The translations under genes and the position numbers were made by a program. From Methylobacter psychrophilus (GTDB lineage: Bacteria; Pseudomonadota; Gammaproteobacteria; Methylococcales; Methylomonadaceae): DNA of 64,000 nt. The stretch lies in assembly GCF_025583945.1 (NCBI RefSeq), contig NZ_JAOEGU010000020.1, forward strand, positions 1 through 64,000, read 5' to 3'. Under the pieces are notes generated by a model that saw only the letters and a list, made by a program, of their open reading frames with translations, was not told the DNA's origin and did not search any database. Each line of letters opens with the position of its first letter. Position 1 is the stretch's first letter. Shown here piece after piece: positions 37,001 to 47,267 of this stretch.

Positions 37001-38458
37001 TTACTTTCTCCAAAATTCCGGCACGAATAAAATAACAATGGAGAATATTTGTACCCGACCTAACAGCATGGCAAAGGCACATACGGCTTTTTGAAAATCA
37101 CTTAGACTCGCGTAATTAGACGCAGGACCTACTTCGTTTAATCCGGGACCTGCATTGTTAAAGCAGGCGATGATTGCAGAAAGAGCTGTCATAAAATCCA
37201 ATCCGCTTAATAGCAACGTAAAGACCAGGATGACAATACTAATAAAATACAGGAAAATAAATCCGGTCACTGAGTTAATAATATTATTACTAACTATCAT
37301 CTCCCCTATCTTTAAGGGCCTGACCGCAAAAGGATGAATAAATTTAAACATCTCCAGACGTGCCTGCTTCATTAAAATAATGGTTCTGATCATCCGGATA
37401 CCGCCCCCGGTAGAACCGGAAGAGGCTGAAAGACAACTTAAAAACAACATCCACATGGGCACAAAAATAGGCCACTTATTGAAATCCTGGTTAGAAAAAC
37501 CACAATCCGTAGCAATAGTTACCAAATTAAAGGTTGCATAACGCAAAGCGGTAAAAAAATCAGGATAAGTTCCTGCATGCCACAATATCAACGTAGCTAA
37601 AATACAACTTCCCAAAACTAAAACCAGAAAAGCTCGAGCCTCCCGGTCATCTATGTAAGGTTTGAGTGATTGCTTGCGAAGTGCGACAAAATGAGTGGCA
37701 AAATTCATAGCCGCTAATAATTGAAAAATAGTGAGGACTATTTCAATTGACAATGAATTAAAATATCCGATGCTGGCATCATGAGTAGAAAATCCGCTTA
37801 AGCTCATCGCAGCAAAGGCATGGCAAATTGCATCGAACCAATCCATACCAGCCAGGCGTAAAGCAATCATACAAGCCACTGTAATACCGGCATAAACCAT
37901 CCATAAGGCTTTTGCGGTTTGCGCTATACGTGGTGGTAAGTCTGATTCCTTAACAGTGCCCGGCGACTCCGCTTTATATAACTGCATACCACCAATACCC
38001 AAGATAGGTAAAATAGCGACGGCAAAAATAATAATCCCCATTCCCGCAATCCAACACAATTCATGTCGCCAGAGGTTAATCGACATCGGTAAAGCATCAA
38101 TACCGGAAAATATGGTTGCACCCGTCGTGGTAAGACCGGAAACCGTCTCAAAATAAGCGTCAATAAAGCTCAGTCCCGGCATATAAATCATTAGAGGGAG
38201 AGTACAAAATACCGGTGTTAATGACCAAGTGCTTGCTACCAGCAAAAAACCCGCTTGTCGGGATACTTTTTTGGGCATACGTAATGTCGGAATAAACATC
38301 AAAGCACCAAACAGAAAAGTAATCAACGTACCTTGATAAAAAGCGGTAGTAGCTCCATCATCGGCTATTTTTGAGGTGATCAGACAAGTACTCATCAGGC
38401 CACTAAAGCCCATAGTGACTAGGCCGAAAATATGGACGATGGTAAAAATGGATTTCAT
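37001..38458 (-). CDS. trkH: Trk potassium uptake channel subunit TrkH/TrkI
   Basis: TrkH forms the K+ translocating pore gated by TrkA. The 485 residues contain four M1-P-M2 repeats with selectivity loops such as TVSGLTTTGATIF, AAMSLSGFSTHDA and SASSGSTGGGIRMIR. It lies 96 bases downstream of trkA on the same strand, so both are probably one unit. Length fits TrkH/TrkI. Confidence 0.94.
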   Translation of the reverse strand: MKSIFTIVHIFGLVTMGFSGLMSTCLITSKIADDGATTAFYQGTLITFLFGALMFIPTLRMPKKVSRQAGFLLVASTWSLTPVFCTLPLMIYMPGLSFIDAYFETVSGLTTTGATIFSGIDALPMSINLWRHELCWIAGMGIIIFAVAILPILGIGGMQLYKAESPGTVKESDLPPRIAQTAKALWMVYAGITVACMIALRLAGMDWFDAICHAFAAMSLSGFSTHDASIGYFNSLSIEIVLTIFQLLAAMNFATHFVALRKQSLKPYIDDREARAFLVLVLGSCILATLILWHAGTYPDFFTALRYATFNLVTIATDCGFSNQDFNKWPIFVPMWMLFLSCLSASSGSTGGGIRMIRTIILMKQARLEMFKFIHPFAVRPLKIGEMIVSNNIINSVTGFIFLYFISIVILVFTLLLSGLDFMTALSAIIACFNNAGPGLNEVGPASNYASLSDFQKAVCAFAMLLGRVQIFSIVILFVPEFWRK

Positions 38459-38554
38459 GGAATCGTTAAAGTTTATGTAATATCAAAAAACCAAAGGCTT
38501 AAAAAACACAGGTATCATGCTTGTCTATCTTAAACCGGACTTATTAAGCCCTGG

Positions 38555-39925
38555 TTATATTTTTGAAAGGGGTTGAAAAAATTTTTCGATATTACTAACC
38601 AGTCTTTTATCCATCGCAAACATAACAACGTGATCGCCTTCTTTAAAAACGGTATCGTGATGGATGGAAATAACTTCATTATTACGAATCAAAGCACCCA
38701 TAACAATGCCTTCCGGGAAATTAATGGTATCCACGCGGCGACCAACGACAGAATCATCATTGTCATTATCATGAGCAATAGCTTCAATGGCTTCAGCGGC
38801 GCCACCACAAAGAGAACTAACCTGCACGACATCACCGCGTCGCACATGCTTTAAAATACTGCCCAGCGTTTCCTGGTTGGGTAAGACAGTGACATCAATA
38901 CCGGTACCCGGCAATAATTTAGTGTATGACGTATGATTAAGCAGACAGATAATTTTTCGCGCGCCCAAGCTTTTTGCCAAAGAAGCGGAAATAATATTGA
39001 CGCCATCATTATCGGTAATGGCACAAAACAAATCAGCACTCTCAATAGATTCGCCTACTAATAGTGACTCATCAGAACAATCACCCAAAAGTACGACAGC
39101 TTTGCGAAGATCATTAGCGATTTTATGGGCGCGCTGGGGATTTTTTTCAATAATTTTTACCTGGTGATTATCTTCCAGGGCAAGCGCCAGACGTTTACCG
39201 ACATGCCCGCCACCAGCAATAATAATACGCTTTAATGGTGCCTCCAGCTTGTTCAGTTCTTTCAATACCTTGCGTACTTCTTTACGGGGTGCAACCAAAA
39301 AAACTTCATCATCCGTTTCTATGGTTGCATCGCCGCTAACGCAGACCGGCTTGCCTTGCCTAAAAATAGCCACCACACGGGTTTTACCATCAGACAGACG
39401 CTCTTTTAGGGTTTTAATTTTTTTACCCGTTAAAACGCCCTCAGCACCTACTTTAACAGAAAATAGTCGTACCAGACCGCCGGCAAAATCGGATATATGT
39501 AAAACCCCCGGAAACTCAATTAAATTACGAATCGACTCCATAACAATTTGTTCCGGACTGATAACAATATCGACAGGAATACCGTTCGGGCCAAATAATT
39601 TGGGATTTTTCAGATATTCAATGGCACGCACCCGGGCAATTGTTTTCGGGCGACTGTAAAGTGTGTTGATAATCATGCAGGCCAACATGTTGGTTTCATC
39701 ACTATCAGTAACCGCTATCACCATATCAGTATGGTATACGCCAGCCTGTTCCAGCACAGTGGGATGGGCGGCATTACCGGTGACCGTGGCAATATCAAAA
39801 CGTTCTTTTAAAGCATCGAGGAGGTCCTGCTTAAAATCAATAACAACAATATCGTTTTCTTCTTTCGCTAAAGCTGCCGCAACAGATGAACCAGTGACGC
39901 CAGCGCCAAGAATTAGTATTTTCAT
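38555..39925 (-). CDS. trkA: Trk system regulatory subunit TrkA
   Basis: TrkA is the cytoplasmic NAD(H)/ATP-binding gating ring of the K+ channel. The 456 residues are a tandem of two RCK units: KILILGAGVTGSSVAAAL plus C domain, then RIIIAGGGHVGKRLALALE plus C domain. Both Rossmann glycine motifs are intact. It precedes trkH. Confidence 0.96.
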   Translation of the reverse strand: MKILILGAGVTGSSVAAALAKEENDIVVIDFKQDLLDALKERFDIATVTGNAAHPTVLEQAGVYHTDMVIAVTDSDETNMLACMIINTLYSRPKTIARVRAIEYLKNPKLFGPNGIPVDIVISPEQIVMESIRNLIEFPGVLHISDFAGGLVRLFSVKVGAEGVLTGKKIKTLKERLSDGKTRVVAIFRQGKPVCVSGDATIETDDEVFLVAPRKEVRKVLKELNKLEAPLKRIIIAGGGHVGKRLALALEDNHQVKIIEKNPQRAHKIANDLRKAVVLLGDCSDESLLVGESIESADLFCAITDNDGVNIISASLAKSLGARKIICLLNHTSYTKLLPGTGIDVTVLPNQETLGSILKHVRRGDVVQVSSLCGGAAEAIEAIAHDNDNDDSVVGRRVDTINFPEGIVMGALIRNNEVISIHHDTVFKEGDHVVMFAMDKRLVSNIEKFFQPLSKI

Positions 39926-40251
39926 TAACCATATACCGAATTAAACAGTCATCACATCAGCCATAATGACTGACGCGTAACCGCACATTTTACCTGAATA
40001 ACCAATATTTCATACTTAACAGCAACAGAAGCAGATAAAGCAGTCTAAAATAATTCTTTAAAGAGTCTGTTTCACGCAAAATATATCGATAAATACGAAG
40101 AAATAATACGTGATTTCAAGGCATTGAAAACCCTATGCTCACAATAGTTTATTTTTGCACATAAAATAATTTTTTATATCCTGCCGACAGCAAAAGCCAT
40201 CGCAAAGACCTTAAGTGATCTAATAATTAATTTAAAAAAGTAAGTTGCTAC
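39926..40251. other. AT-rich intergenic region without visible gene
   Basis: Lies between trkA and an unknown membrane protein, both on the minus strand. It should hold the trkA promoter. No hairpin or frame stands out. Confidence 0.5.
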
Positions 40252-40752
40252 TTAAAAACAGCTACCATAATCCAGCAACAACTCCTCACAGCCAAAAAAG
40301 ATACGTGGATAATCGATACGTATCAGCAATTTCAATCCATATTCAAAAAACACCGCCAGTGTCAGCAATCGTGCACACGCCATCCAAACGCGTAAATGCG
40401 TATTGACTGAACAACGCCAAATAGCGACAACCCACCAAACAATCGGCAGTAACAGCATCAAATGCACATCATCCCAACTGGATACCGTTAACATACCGAT
40501 TTTTGCCAAGGTATCTGCTGCATACAAGCTACTGTTTAAAATGAGGAAAAAAGGCCAAAACACCCATCCTAACGCCACACGACCAGCCCATGCAGAAAAT
40601 AAATAGCTGTTAGCCTGCTTCTGAAAATCTTCACTGGCTGGCGGTGAGCTTATAAACAGCACCACAAACAGGCCAAAAAAAATAATCAGCAACTCTAGCG
40701 GACTTGCTGAACCTATATGGGTAAAAAATAATGGTAATGAATAATTAAACAT
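40252..40752 (-). CDS. Unknown inner-membrane protein
   Basis: Not recognised. From ATG 40750-40752 (upstream GAGCG) the protein is 166 residues with about four hydrophobic segments, several Trp residues, and a Cys-containing C-terminus. A longer frame from TTG 40821 would add 23 residues with no RBS. Follows on the same strand from the periplasmic protein gene at 40889, which may share its promoter. Confidence 0.55.
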   Translation of the reverse strand: MFNYSLPLFFTHIGSASPLELLIIFFGLFVVLFISSPPASEDFQKQANSYLFSAWAGRVALGWVFWPFFLILNSSLYAADTLAKIGMLTVSSWDDVHLMLLLPIVWWVVAIWRCSVNTHLRVWMACARLLTLAVFFEYGLKLLIRIDYPRIFFGCEELLLDYGSCF

Positions 40753-40888
40753 AACGCTCAGAGTATTTTTTAAAATACATAAATAAAGTAATAGTCGTAA
40801 CCCGTCATTATAAATGGCCAATACGACGGGTTACCAGCGACCCGACTGTCAAGCTTGCCTGCCTGTTGTACGCACGGCCATTATTGAA

Positions 40889-41407
40889 TTATTCTGCCGG
40901 TGTTGAATGGTGCCGACTATGTTCAGGTATGGCTTCGTTGCCATGCTCACTCATCTGGGCATCAAACCATTCATGCAGCGCTTGAACATACTGCGGATAT
41001 TCAGTTGAATAATGAATCTGCGCACCATTTGGCAAAGCTTCATATTGATATTTAATGTCGTCAGTTTCGGCTTTTTTTAACTGCGTAAGGCCAGGCATAA
41101 TAGTGCCATGAATATGTTCAGTAACAGAAAAATCACCTTTTCTGAAATCATTGGCCATTTTAAGCAGATTTTCCTGAATCAATTTTATCTGCCGGGTGTT
41201 GTCAGCCGATTTTGCAACCACATGCTGAACGCCGCCATGGACAGTTTTGGTAAACGTCATAGTCGTTTTATCCAGCGCATAAGGCACCACTTGCCGGGTG
41301 CGTTGCTGTACTTCATCAACCTGTTTGGGGTTAACTTTTTCAAGTGCTGACGCTGTTGTAGAAAAAAACAAAAGCCCTGCCCATAGTAATGTGTAAGATT
41401 TCATCAT
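40889..41407 (-). CDS. Unknown secreted protein with conserved HG-rich sequence
   Basis: Not recognised. From ATG 41405-41407, preceded by GAGGAA, the protein has 172 residues with a signal peptide (KSYTLLWAGLLFFSTTASA). The mature part has TFTKTVHGGVQHVV, HIHGTIMPGL, LPNGAQIHYS and LHEWFDAQMSEHG; its regular His-Gly blocks look conserved. Similar short proteins have been labelled carbamoyltransferase in databases, which nothing here supports. Confidence 0.65.
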   Translation of the reverse strand: MMKSYTLLWAGLLFFSTTASALEKVNPKQVDEVQQRTRQVVPYALDKTTMTFTKTVHGGVQHVVAKSADNTRQIKLIQENLLKMANDFRKGDFSVTEHIHGTIMPGLTQLKKAETDDIKYQYEALPNGAQIHYSTEYPQYVQALHEWFDAQMSEHGNEAIPEHSRHHSTPAE

Positions 41408-41644
41408 CGTATTCCTCGTCAAATTAAGATTAATAAAAACAGCTTGCCTTGTAAATCCTGTCCGAAATTATATTCTCGTTAATCAAGTTTAATAAATCAA
41501 TACTATATCCCAACCAGCACAAGTAATCTAAGCAACCAACATAAATCCTTTTATTATCCGTTAGTTGATTGATTTAAAACCTGTTAATAACCTGTTTTAA
41601 CCTATATAATAAGCGGCTAAATTATTCCAGCCAATGAGAACGCC

Positions 41645-42901
41645 GTGGATATTAAAGCATATATGCAAGGCCTTGGCCTGCAAGCCAGAAAGGCTGGAAG
41701 GGAAATCAGCCGGGCTGAGTCAGGCAAAAAAAACTTGGCCTTATTAAAAATTGCCGAGGCACTTGAAAGCAACCATGACCTACTGATCACTGAAAATCAA
41801 AAAGATTTGGCGGCCGGTAAGCAAAATGGCCTGGATGCTGCTTTGCTGGACAGGCTGGCCTTAACTTCCGCCAGCATTCAAGCGATGGTTGAAGGCTTGA
41901 AACAAGTCGCTGCGTTACCTGATCCAGTCGGCGAAATCAGCGACTTAAGTTATCGACCTAGCGGCATACAAGTCGGGCAAATGCGCGTCCCTTTAGGGGT
42001 GATTGGTATTATTTATGAATCCCGTCCCAATGTGACTATCGATGCCGCTGCCTTGTGCCTTAAATCCGGCAATGCCTGTATTTTACGGGGCGGTTCTGAA
42101 GCTTTGCATTCCAATCAAGCCATTGCCATCTGCATTACCAAAGGACTTGAAGCTGCCGGCTTACCTCCTCAAGCCGTGCAGATTGTAGCAACCGCAGATC
42201 GTGCGGTGGTGGGCGAACTCATTACCATGAAGCAATATGTGGATGTTATTGTGCCACGCGGCGGCAAAAGCTTGACCGAACGTATTTCTCGAGACGCGAC
42301 CATTCCGGTGATCAAGCATCTTGATGGTATTTGCCATGTTTATATCGATGATAAAGCCGATATTGCCAAAGCCGTCAAGATTGCCGTCAATGCCAAAACC
42401 CATCGTTATGGCGTCTGTAATGCCATGGAAACGTTGCTGGTTGCCGAAAGTATTGCTGCAAAAGTATTACCTTTATTGGCTGAAATCTATCTTGAAAAAG
42501 GTGTTGAATTACGCGGTTGTCTTAAAACCTGCTCCTTAATTCCACAGTGCTCAAGAGCCACAGAAGAAGACTGGCACACCGAATATCTGGCCCCCATTTT
42601 ATCAATCAAAATTGTGCAGGGTATTGATGAAGCGATGGAGCATATTAACCAATACAGCTCCAGCCATACCGAAGCCATTGTCACTGAAGACTACACGCTG
42701 GCAAGACGCTTTCTGCGCGAAGTGGATTCAAGCTCGGTAATGGTTAACGCTTCAACCCGTTTTGCCGATGGCTTTGAATACGGCTTGGGTGCAGAAATTG
42801 GTATTAGTACCGATAAGTTGCATGCACGTGGCCCCGTCGGTTTAAAAGGTCTTACGTCATTAAAGTATATTGTTTTGGGTGATGGCCATATCCGATCTTG
42901 A
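41645..42901 (+). CDS. proA: Gamma-glutamyl phosphate reductase
   Basis: ProA reduces gamma-glutamyl phosphate to glutamate semialdehyde in proline synthesis. The 418 residues show [45 protein letters not shown] and the catalytic cysteine in [12 protein letters not shown]. The start is GTG at 41645, preceded by GAGAACG. nadD follows 135 bases later. Confidence 0.96.
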   Translation: MDIKAYMQGLGLQARKAGREISRAESGKKNLALLKIAEALESNHDLLITENQKDLAAGKQNGLDAALLDRLALTSASIQAMVEGLKQVAALPDPVGEISDLSYRPSGIQVGQMRVPLGVIGIIYESRPNVTIDAAALCLKSGNACILRGGSEALHSNQAIAICITKGLEAAGLPPQAVQIVATADRAVVGELITMKQYVDVIVPRGGKSLTERISRDATIPVIKHLDGICHVYIDDKADIAKAVKIAVNAKTHRYGVCNAMETLLVAESIAAKVLPLLAEIYLEKGVELRGCLKTCSLIPQCSRATEEDWHTEYLAPILSIKIVQGIDEAMEHINQYSSSHTEAIVTEDYTLARRFLREVDSSSVMVNASTRFADGFEYGLGAEIGISTDKLHARGPVGLKGLTSLKYIVLGDGHIRS

Positions 42902-43035
42902 AACATCATTTAGACACGAAATAAAAAAATCAACAGGTCTTATTGCACAGTCACCTGTCCTTGTAACAATGACTTATCACTGCCTATTCCTTTGACTATT
43001 TTCGCGCCTTTCGTGGACAAACTGCTTTTTACACA

Positions 43036-43659
43036 ATGATCGGTATTTTTGGCGGTACTTTTGATCCCGTTCATTATGGACATTTGCGTTCAGCCCTTGA
43101 AGTTAAGGAAATTTTTGGCTTAACCGAAGTTCGCTTAATCCCCAGCGCCCAACCACCGCATCGGGAACAACCTGCTGCAAGCGCACTAATGCGCTTACAC
43201 ATGTTGGAACTGGCCATAAAAGATCAACCGGGCCTGGTTATTGATACCCGCGAACTCAACCGGGAGGGTCCATCTTATATGGTGGATACCTTACGGTCTT
43301 TGCGACAAGAATTAACCAACGAAACGTTAGTGTTGTTTATCGGCAGTGATGCCTTTAATCAGTTAAAAACATGGCACCAATGGCCGCATTTATTTACTTT
43401 TGCGCATATTGTCGTGATGACCCGACCGGGCTTTACCCTACAGAATCTCGATGATTTTTTTAACAGCCGACTGGCTACCGGGATAACAGAATTGGCAAAC
43501 ACCGGTGCGGGTAAGTTATACTTTCAGCAAGTCACGCAACTGGATATTTCGGCAACGGCTATCAGAAACAAAATTGCAGAACAACAAAATCCGGGCTTTT
43601 TATTACCCGATAATGTTATTGCCTATATCAGGCAACACAAGCTTTACCAGAGACCTTAG
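43036..43659 (+). CDS. nadD: Nicotinate-nucleotide adenylyltransferase
   Basis: NadD adenylates nicotinate mononucleotide in NAD synthesis. The 207 residues start IGIFGGTFDPVHYGHLR, the nucleotidyltransferase T/HxGH motif, and end with ISATAIRNKI, the ISSTxIR motif. proA-nadD-rsfS is a common order. A CTTTCGTGGACAA fragment of the intergenic repeat lies just upstream near 43005. Confidence 0.95.
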   Translation: MIGIFGGTFDPVHYGHLRSALEVKEIFGLTEVRLIPSAQPPHREQPAASALMRLHMLELAIKDQPGLVIDTRELNREGPSYMVDTLRSLRQELTNETLVLFIGSDAFNQLKTWHQWPHLFTFAHIVVMTRPGFTLQNLDDFFNSRLATGITELANTGAGKLYFQQVTQLDISATAIRNKIAEQQNPGFLLPDNVIAYIRQHKLYQRP

Positions 43660-43685
43660 TCTCTTCATTTATACTAGGAATTTTA

Positions 43686-44042
43686 ATGCAAGTAGTAGAA
43701 GATTTATTGAAAATTGTCCAAGATGTTTTGGATGAACGTAAAGGACAGAATATAACAACATTGGATGTCCGGGGAAAAACCAGCTTTACTGATTACATGG
43801 TGGTAGTCACAGGAACGTCTGACCGTCATTTGAAAGCTTTATGCGATTACGTTGTAGAAAAAGCCAAGGAAGACGGCTTTAAACCCTTGGGTATTGAAGG
43901 TGATTTGGGTTCAGACTGGGTACTGTTGGATTTGGGTGACGTAATTGTTCATGCCATGACCGCCCAAGCCCGTGGCTTTTATCAACTGGAAAAATTATGG
44001 TCAGTTGACCGCGCCAATGAAACTGAACAAGAAACTGTTTAA
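43686..44042 (+). CDS. rsfS: Ribosome silencing factor RsfS
   Basis: RsfS binds ribosomal protein L14 and blocks subunit joining when nutrients are short. The 118 residues contain LDVRGKTSFTDYMVVVTGTSDRH and GSDWVLLDLGDVIVHAM, typical of the family. ATG preceded by AGGAATTTTA. It lies 26 bases after nadD. Confidence 0.95.
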   Translation: MQVVEDLLKIVQDVLDERKGQNITTLDVRGKTSFTDYMVVVTGTSDRHLKALCDYVVEKAKEDGFKPLGIEGDLGSDWVLLDLGDVIVHAMTAQARGFYQLEKLWSVDRANETEQETV

Positions 44043-44058
44043 ATAACCTGCACAATTT

Positions 44059-44095
44059 AACATACCGGGATTATTAATATTAATCCCGGTATGTT
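44059..44095. terminator. Perfect 15-bp stem-loop after rsfS
   Basis: AACATACCGGGATTA (44059-44073) and TAATCCCGGTATGTT (44081-44095) are perfect inverse arms with a seven-base loop, 16 bases after the rsfS stop. No T run follows, so it may be a bidirectional or Rho-assisted end. The rest of 44043-44413 shows no gene. Confidence 0.65.
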
Positions 44096-44413
44096 ACTCC
44101 AAACTCGCCGCTCATGCTTTTCCCCGGTTCCGGTCTACCAATATTTTGCCTGTTTTTAACAACAGTAAGCTCCTTAAAAAACGCAGGAACAGCTGTCCGA
44201 GAATAGAAAACCTACTGCGAAAAAGCTTTTTTTACCATGCAGTAAACGATTAAAAAGACCGGCAAGCCGAGTATATTATTCTAAGGAAATCACTAATGAC
44301 ATCTATAGATGTTTTTGAATATTTGTAATCAACCTACAGCCATCAGCAAAATTGGCTTTTAAACCAAGACAACCCTACTCCACCTTTAAAATACGGTAAT
44401 AAACAATTGCAGT

Positions 44414-45472
44414 TTATGGATTGTAGCTCGCCACGTTTTTCCATGTCCGCGACAACCAAAGTGTGATCGGTTTCTCGATTAAGAGATATAACGCATGACC
44501 AGCCCCCAAGGAACAACTGAAAGCAACCAGGAAAAGCATTACCGGGGACATCCACTCAGAAAGATGTAGTTTTACCCACAGCTTGCCCAATGCAGGAACA
44601 ATGAAAGGATGAACGAGATAGAGGCTGTAAGAACTGTCGCCAAGAGCGACAAATAGCCGTGAGACTTTCATTCCGGCATTCTCCAGTGAAATAGTGCCCA
44701 GTAGTAAAATACCACCGGGGAGACCATAAAAGATGACACGCGTCCATTTACCGATATCTTCATCTCTGGTTATGATGATAATTACAATACCAAGAATTAT
44801 CGCGGCAATAGCGAGCGCTCGTGGTAAAAAAAAGCCATTAATCAACAAAAAGGCAATGACTGTCCCGAAATAAAACTCAAACAGGATTGGGTTTACTACC
44901 ACCGTCGCCCAAGGCGGCAACTCATTTATTGAGCCAAGAATGATGCCCCCCATAAACACAGTACCGGAAATAATAAGAAAATACTTTCGGGGAAAATTAA
45001 GGAGTATTGCAAATAGCAGATAAAAATAAACTTCGTAACATAAAGTCCATCCCGTTTGCATAACAGTACCGACATTACCAGTGGAATTTTTGGACAAGAC
45101 AAACAGATAGGACGATATAACGTGCTGCCAGTTAAATTTGGTTTCGGAAAACAATCCTGGAACAAATGCCAGCAATAAGACAACTACAGTAGTGTAAAGC
45201 CAATATATAGGAACAATTCGGATTGCTCTGCGGCGAAAAAAGGCTACCGAAGCATTCGGCTGACAAAATGAATTATAGGTTGTATAAATCATTATAAAGC
45301 CGCTTATAACGAAAAATAAATCAACGCCTATTGCACCGATGTCTGAAACAACAAACGAATAACCGCCATTATGGACCAACATAAAAAGGACGTGATAAGC
45401 GAGGACAGCACCAGAAGCCAGTGCACGTAGAGCTTGAACCGTAAAAAGTGTCTTGGATAAATTTGCTGTCAT
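44414..45472 (-). CDS. Acyltransferase-3 family membrane protein (OafA-like), first of two
   Basis: Polytopic acyltransferase of 352 residues with about ten membrane helices. The family motif is present: AYHVLFMLV near residue 21 (the active His) followed by GVDLFFVISGFIMIYT. Such proteins transfer acetyl or other acyl groups to O-antigen, exopolysaccharide or Nod factor. A related gene lies just upstream (45787-46911), so a local duplication or related pair is likely. ATG start. Confidence 0.88.
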   Translation of the reverse strand: MTANLSKTLFTVQALRALASGAVLAYHVLFMLVHNGGYSFVVSDIGAIGVDLFFVISGFIMIYTTYNSFCQPNASVAFFRRRAIRIVPIYWLYTTVVVLLLAFVPGLFSETKFNWQHVISSYLFVLSKNSTGNVGTVMQTGWTLCYEVYFYLLFAILLNFPRKYFLIISGTVFMGGIILGSINELPPWATVVVNPILFEFYFGTVIAFLLINGFFLPRALAIAAIILGIVIIIITRDEDIGKWTRVIFYGLPGGILLLGTISLENAGMKVSRLFVALGDSSYSLYLVHPFIVPALGKLWVKLHLSEWMSPVMLFLVAFSCSLGAGHALYLLIEKPITLWLSRTWKNVASYNP

Positions 45473-45786
45473 ATATTACCTTATTTTCTCCAGAGCGACC
45501 GGAGTCAAAAGTAACGGCATCAACAAAGCAGCCAGTGCGAATTTACAACGTTTCGATTTAATTGCTTTACTCCCCCTTTATTTCTAAAAAAATTATTGTC
45601 TTGTATTGCATACTTTTAGAAACCAATCGGTTTTTTATTATTTTTCGGCTTGATAAGACCATAAAAAACAAATCACTAAGTCTGGTGGCTAAGATGATGC
45701 CTTTTGATTACTATTTACTGACAAAATTTTTCTGTCAATAAACAGCAAAAAATATAACCATCTATATTTAGCCAAGCATTCAATAG

Positions 45787-46911
45787 TCAAGGTAAGAGCC
45801 TGGATAGAAATGGGCGTATCGACCAAGGAAAGTGATAATCTTTTTTATTGAGCCATGCGATTATAGGTATTTCAATAAGTTTATAACTAATTAATGCCCA
45901 TAAAATGGCCAAGAAAAATATTAAGGCGAGAGCAACAATATGGCCACCCCCACTATGTCCAAATGGTAATAATAACCAAGCTCTACCTAATGCAGACAAG
46001 ATTAAAATATGCGATAGGTATAAAGAATAAGATGCATCGCCTATCTTGGTTAACCATTTTGGAAGAACAAGCTTCAGTTTTTGCTCGCAAACAACCGTTC
46101 CCAAAACCAGTAAAAAAGCTCCGGTACCGAATATTGCCGTGTTAGCCCATCCTCCCGGAATATAAGGAACCGATATACTCACCATATAAACAGGGGTAGT
46201 TAAAATAACTAACGTGCCTGTGCCAAGAAAAATAACTCCATAGCTTGGCTTTACCCTATGATAAAAAAGTGCAATAAAGCTTCCGGAAATAAACTCAAGA
46301 CATAACGGACTTGTCATGACGTTAAACCATGGGCTTTCTTTCGTCAAAGAAAATTCGGAAAATACCCAAGAAATCAGAACCACAGCAAAAGCCCATATAA
46401 TGAGAAATAAAGGGTAACGAGTATCTTTGACTGTTCGCAGAGCTAAAGTCACTATAAAATAAAAATAAATCTCATAAATAAGCGACCACCCAACCATTAA
46501 CAACGGCAGGTTTTTATCCGGCAGTAATAGCAAAGATTTTATGATGTTGACTTGATTGCCTTGCGTACTGTTAACTATTTCTGGTTTAAAAAGAAAAACT
46601 CCCAGCACCAACAAAGAGTAAAACCAATAGATAGGGAAAATTCTGATACATCGCTTATATAAAAATTTGTATTCACAAGAAGTGCCGAATAAATTTTTAG
46701 TGATCATAGCCATAATAAAGCCACTAATCACAAAAAAAATATCTACCCCGATACTCCCATAGTGAAACACTTCCGGCATTATTGACTTACCAGCACCATA
46801 TTTTTGCTCTATAAAAGTCAGATGCATGAGTAACACAAATATCGCGGCAATAGCCCGAAGCGATTGAATCCCTTCAAACACTATCGCGGTAGGAGTATGG
46901 TATTTATCCAA
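45787..46911 (-). CDS. Acyltransferase-3 family membrane protein (OafA-like), second of two
   Basis: The 374 residues have the same layout: LMHLTFIEQ (active His near residue 32) then GVDIFFVISGFIMAMI, and about ten helices. Similarity to the neighbour at 44414 is visible along the length (WSLIYEIYFYF versus WTLCYEVYFYL), and the two likely act on a surface glycan. The frame opens with TTG; GTG at 46881 is an alternative. The 314-base gap between them is AT-rich without a gene. Confidence 0.86.
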   Translation of the reverse strand: MDKYHTPTAIVFEGIQSLRAIAAIFVLLMHLTFIEQKYGAGKSIMPEVFHYGSIGVDIFFVISGFIMAMITKNLFGTSCEYKFLYKRCIRIFPIYWFYSLLVLGVFLFKPEIVNSTQGNQVNIIKSLLLLPDKNLPLLMVGWSLIYEIYFYFIVTLALRTVKDTRYPLFLIIWAFAVVLISWVFSEFSLTKESPWFNVMTSPLCLEFISGSFIALFYHRVKPSYGVIFLGTGTLVILTTPVYMVSISVPYIPGGWANTAIFGTGAFLLVLGTVVCEQKLKLVLPKWLTKIGDASYSLYLSHILILSALGRAWLLLPFGHSGGGHIVALALIFFLAILWALISYKLIEIPIIAWLNKKDYHFPWSIRPFLSRLLP

Positions 46912-47059
46912 AATGAATGTACCTTTGCTAAGTTAAAGCATTTTGGTGCTGTCTTTACTAATAACTATAGACTGCCAGGAATGAAATTTCCAGATTGGCA
47001 AGCTAAAGATTCCCGGATAAATAATTTCTATGTACACAGCGATGTGTAGTGGAAACTTA

Positions 47060-47173
47060 TATAGACTTTCAGAAATTAAATTTCCACTACATTAAATTTT
47101 GAGCCTTTACGGATAACATCCCTTGAAGGGATGGTATCCGTTAGCATTGAAATTATTTATCTGAAAGTCTATA
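47060..47173 (+). mobile_element. 114-bp MITE-like family, copy 2 (upstream of murI)
   Basis: Terminal inverted repeat TATAGACTTTCAG (47060-47072) and CTGAAAGTCTATA (47161-47173), a second palindrome GGATAACATCCCTTGAAGGG at about 47111, and no reading frame. Copy 3 has the same 114-base length and orientation on the far side of murI. It sits about 95 bases before the murI start and could affect its transcript. Confidence 0.88.
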
Positions 47174-47267
47174 GATTGATTACACCGCTTGGAAAATCCG
47201 GCGTTGACCTGTAATTCTTGACAATAAAACAATAAAGTAGGTATGTTAGCAAAATTTTTTTAATAAC

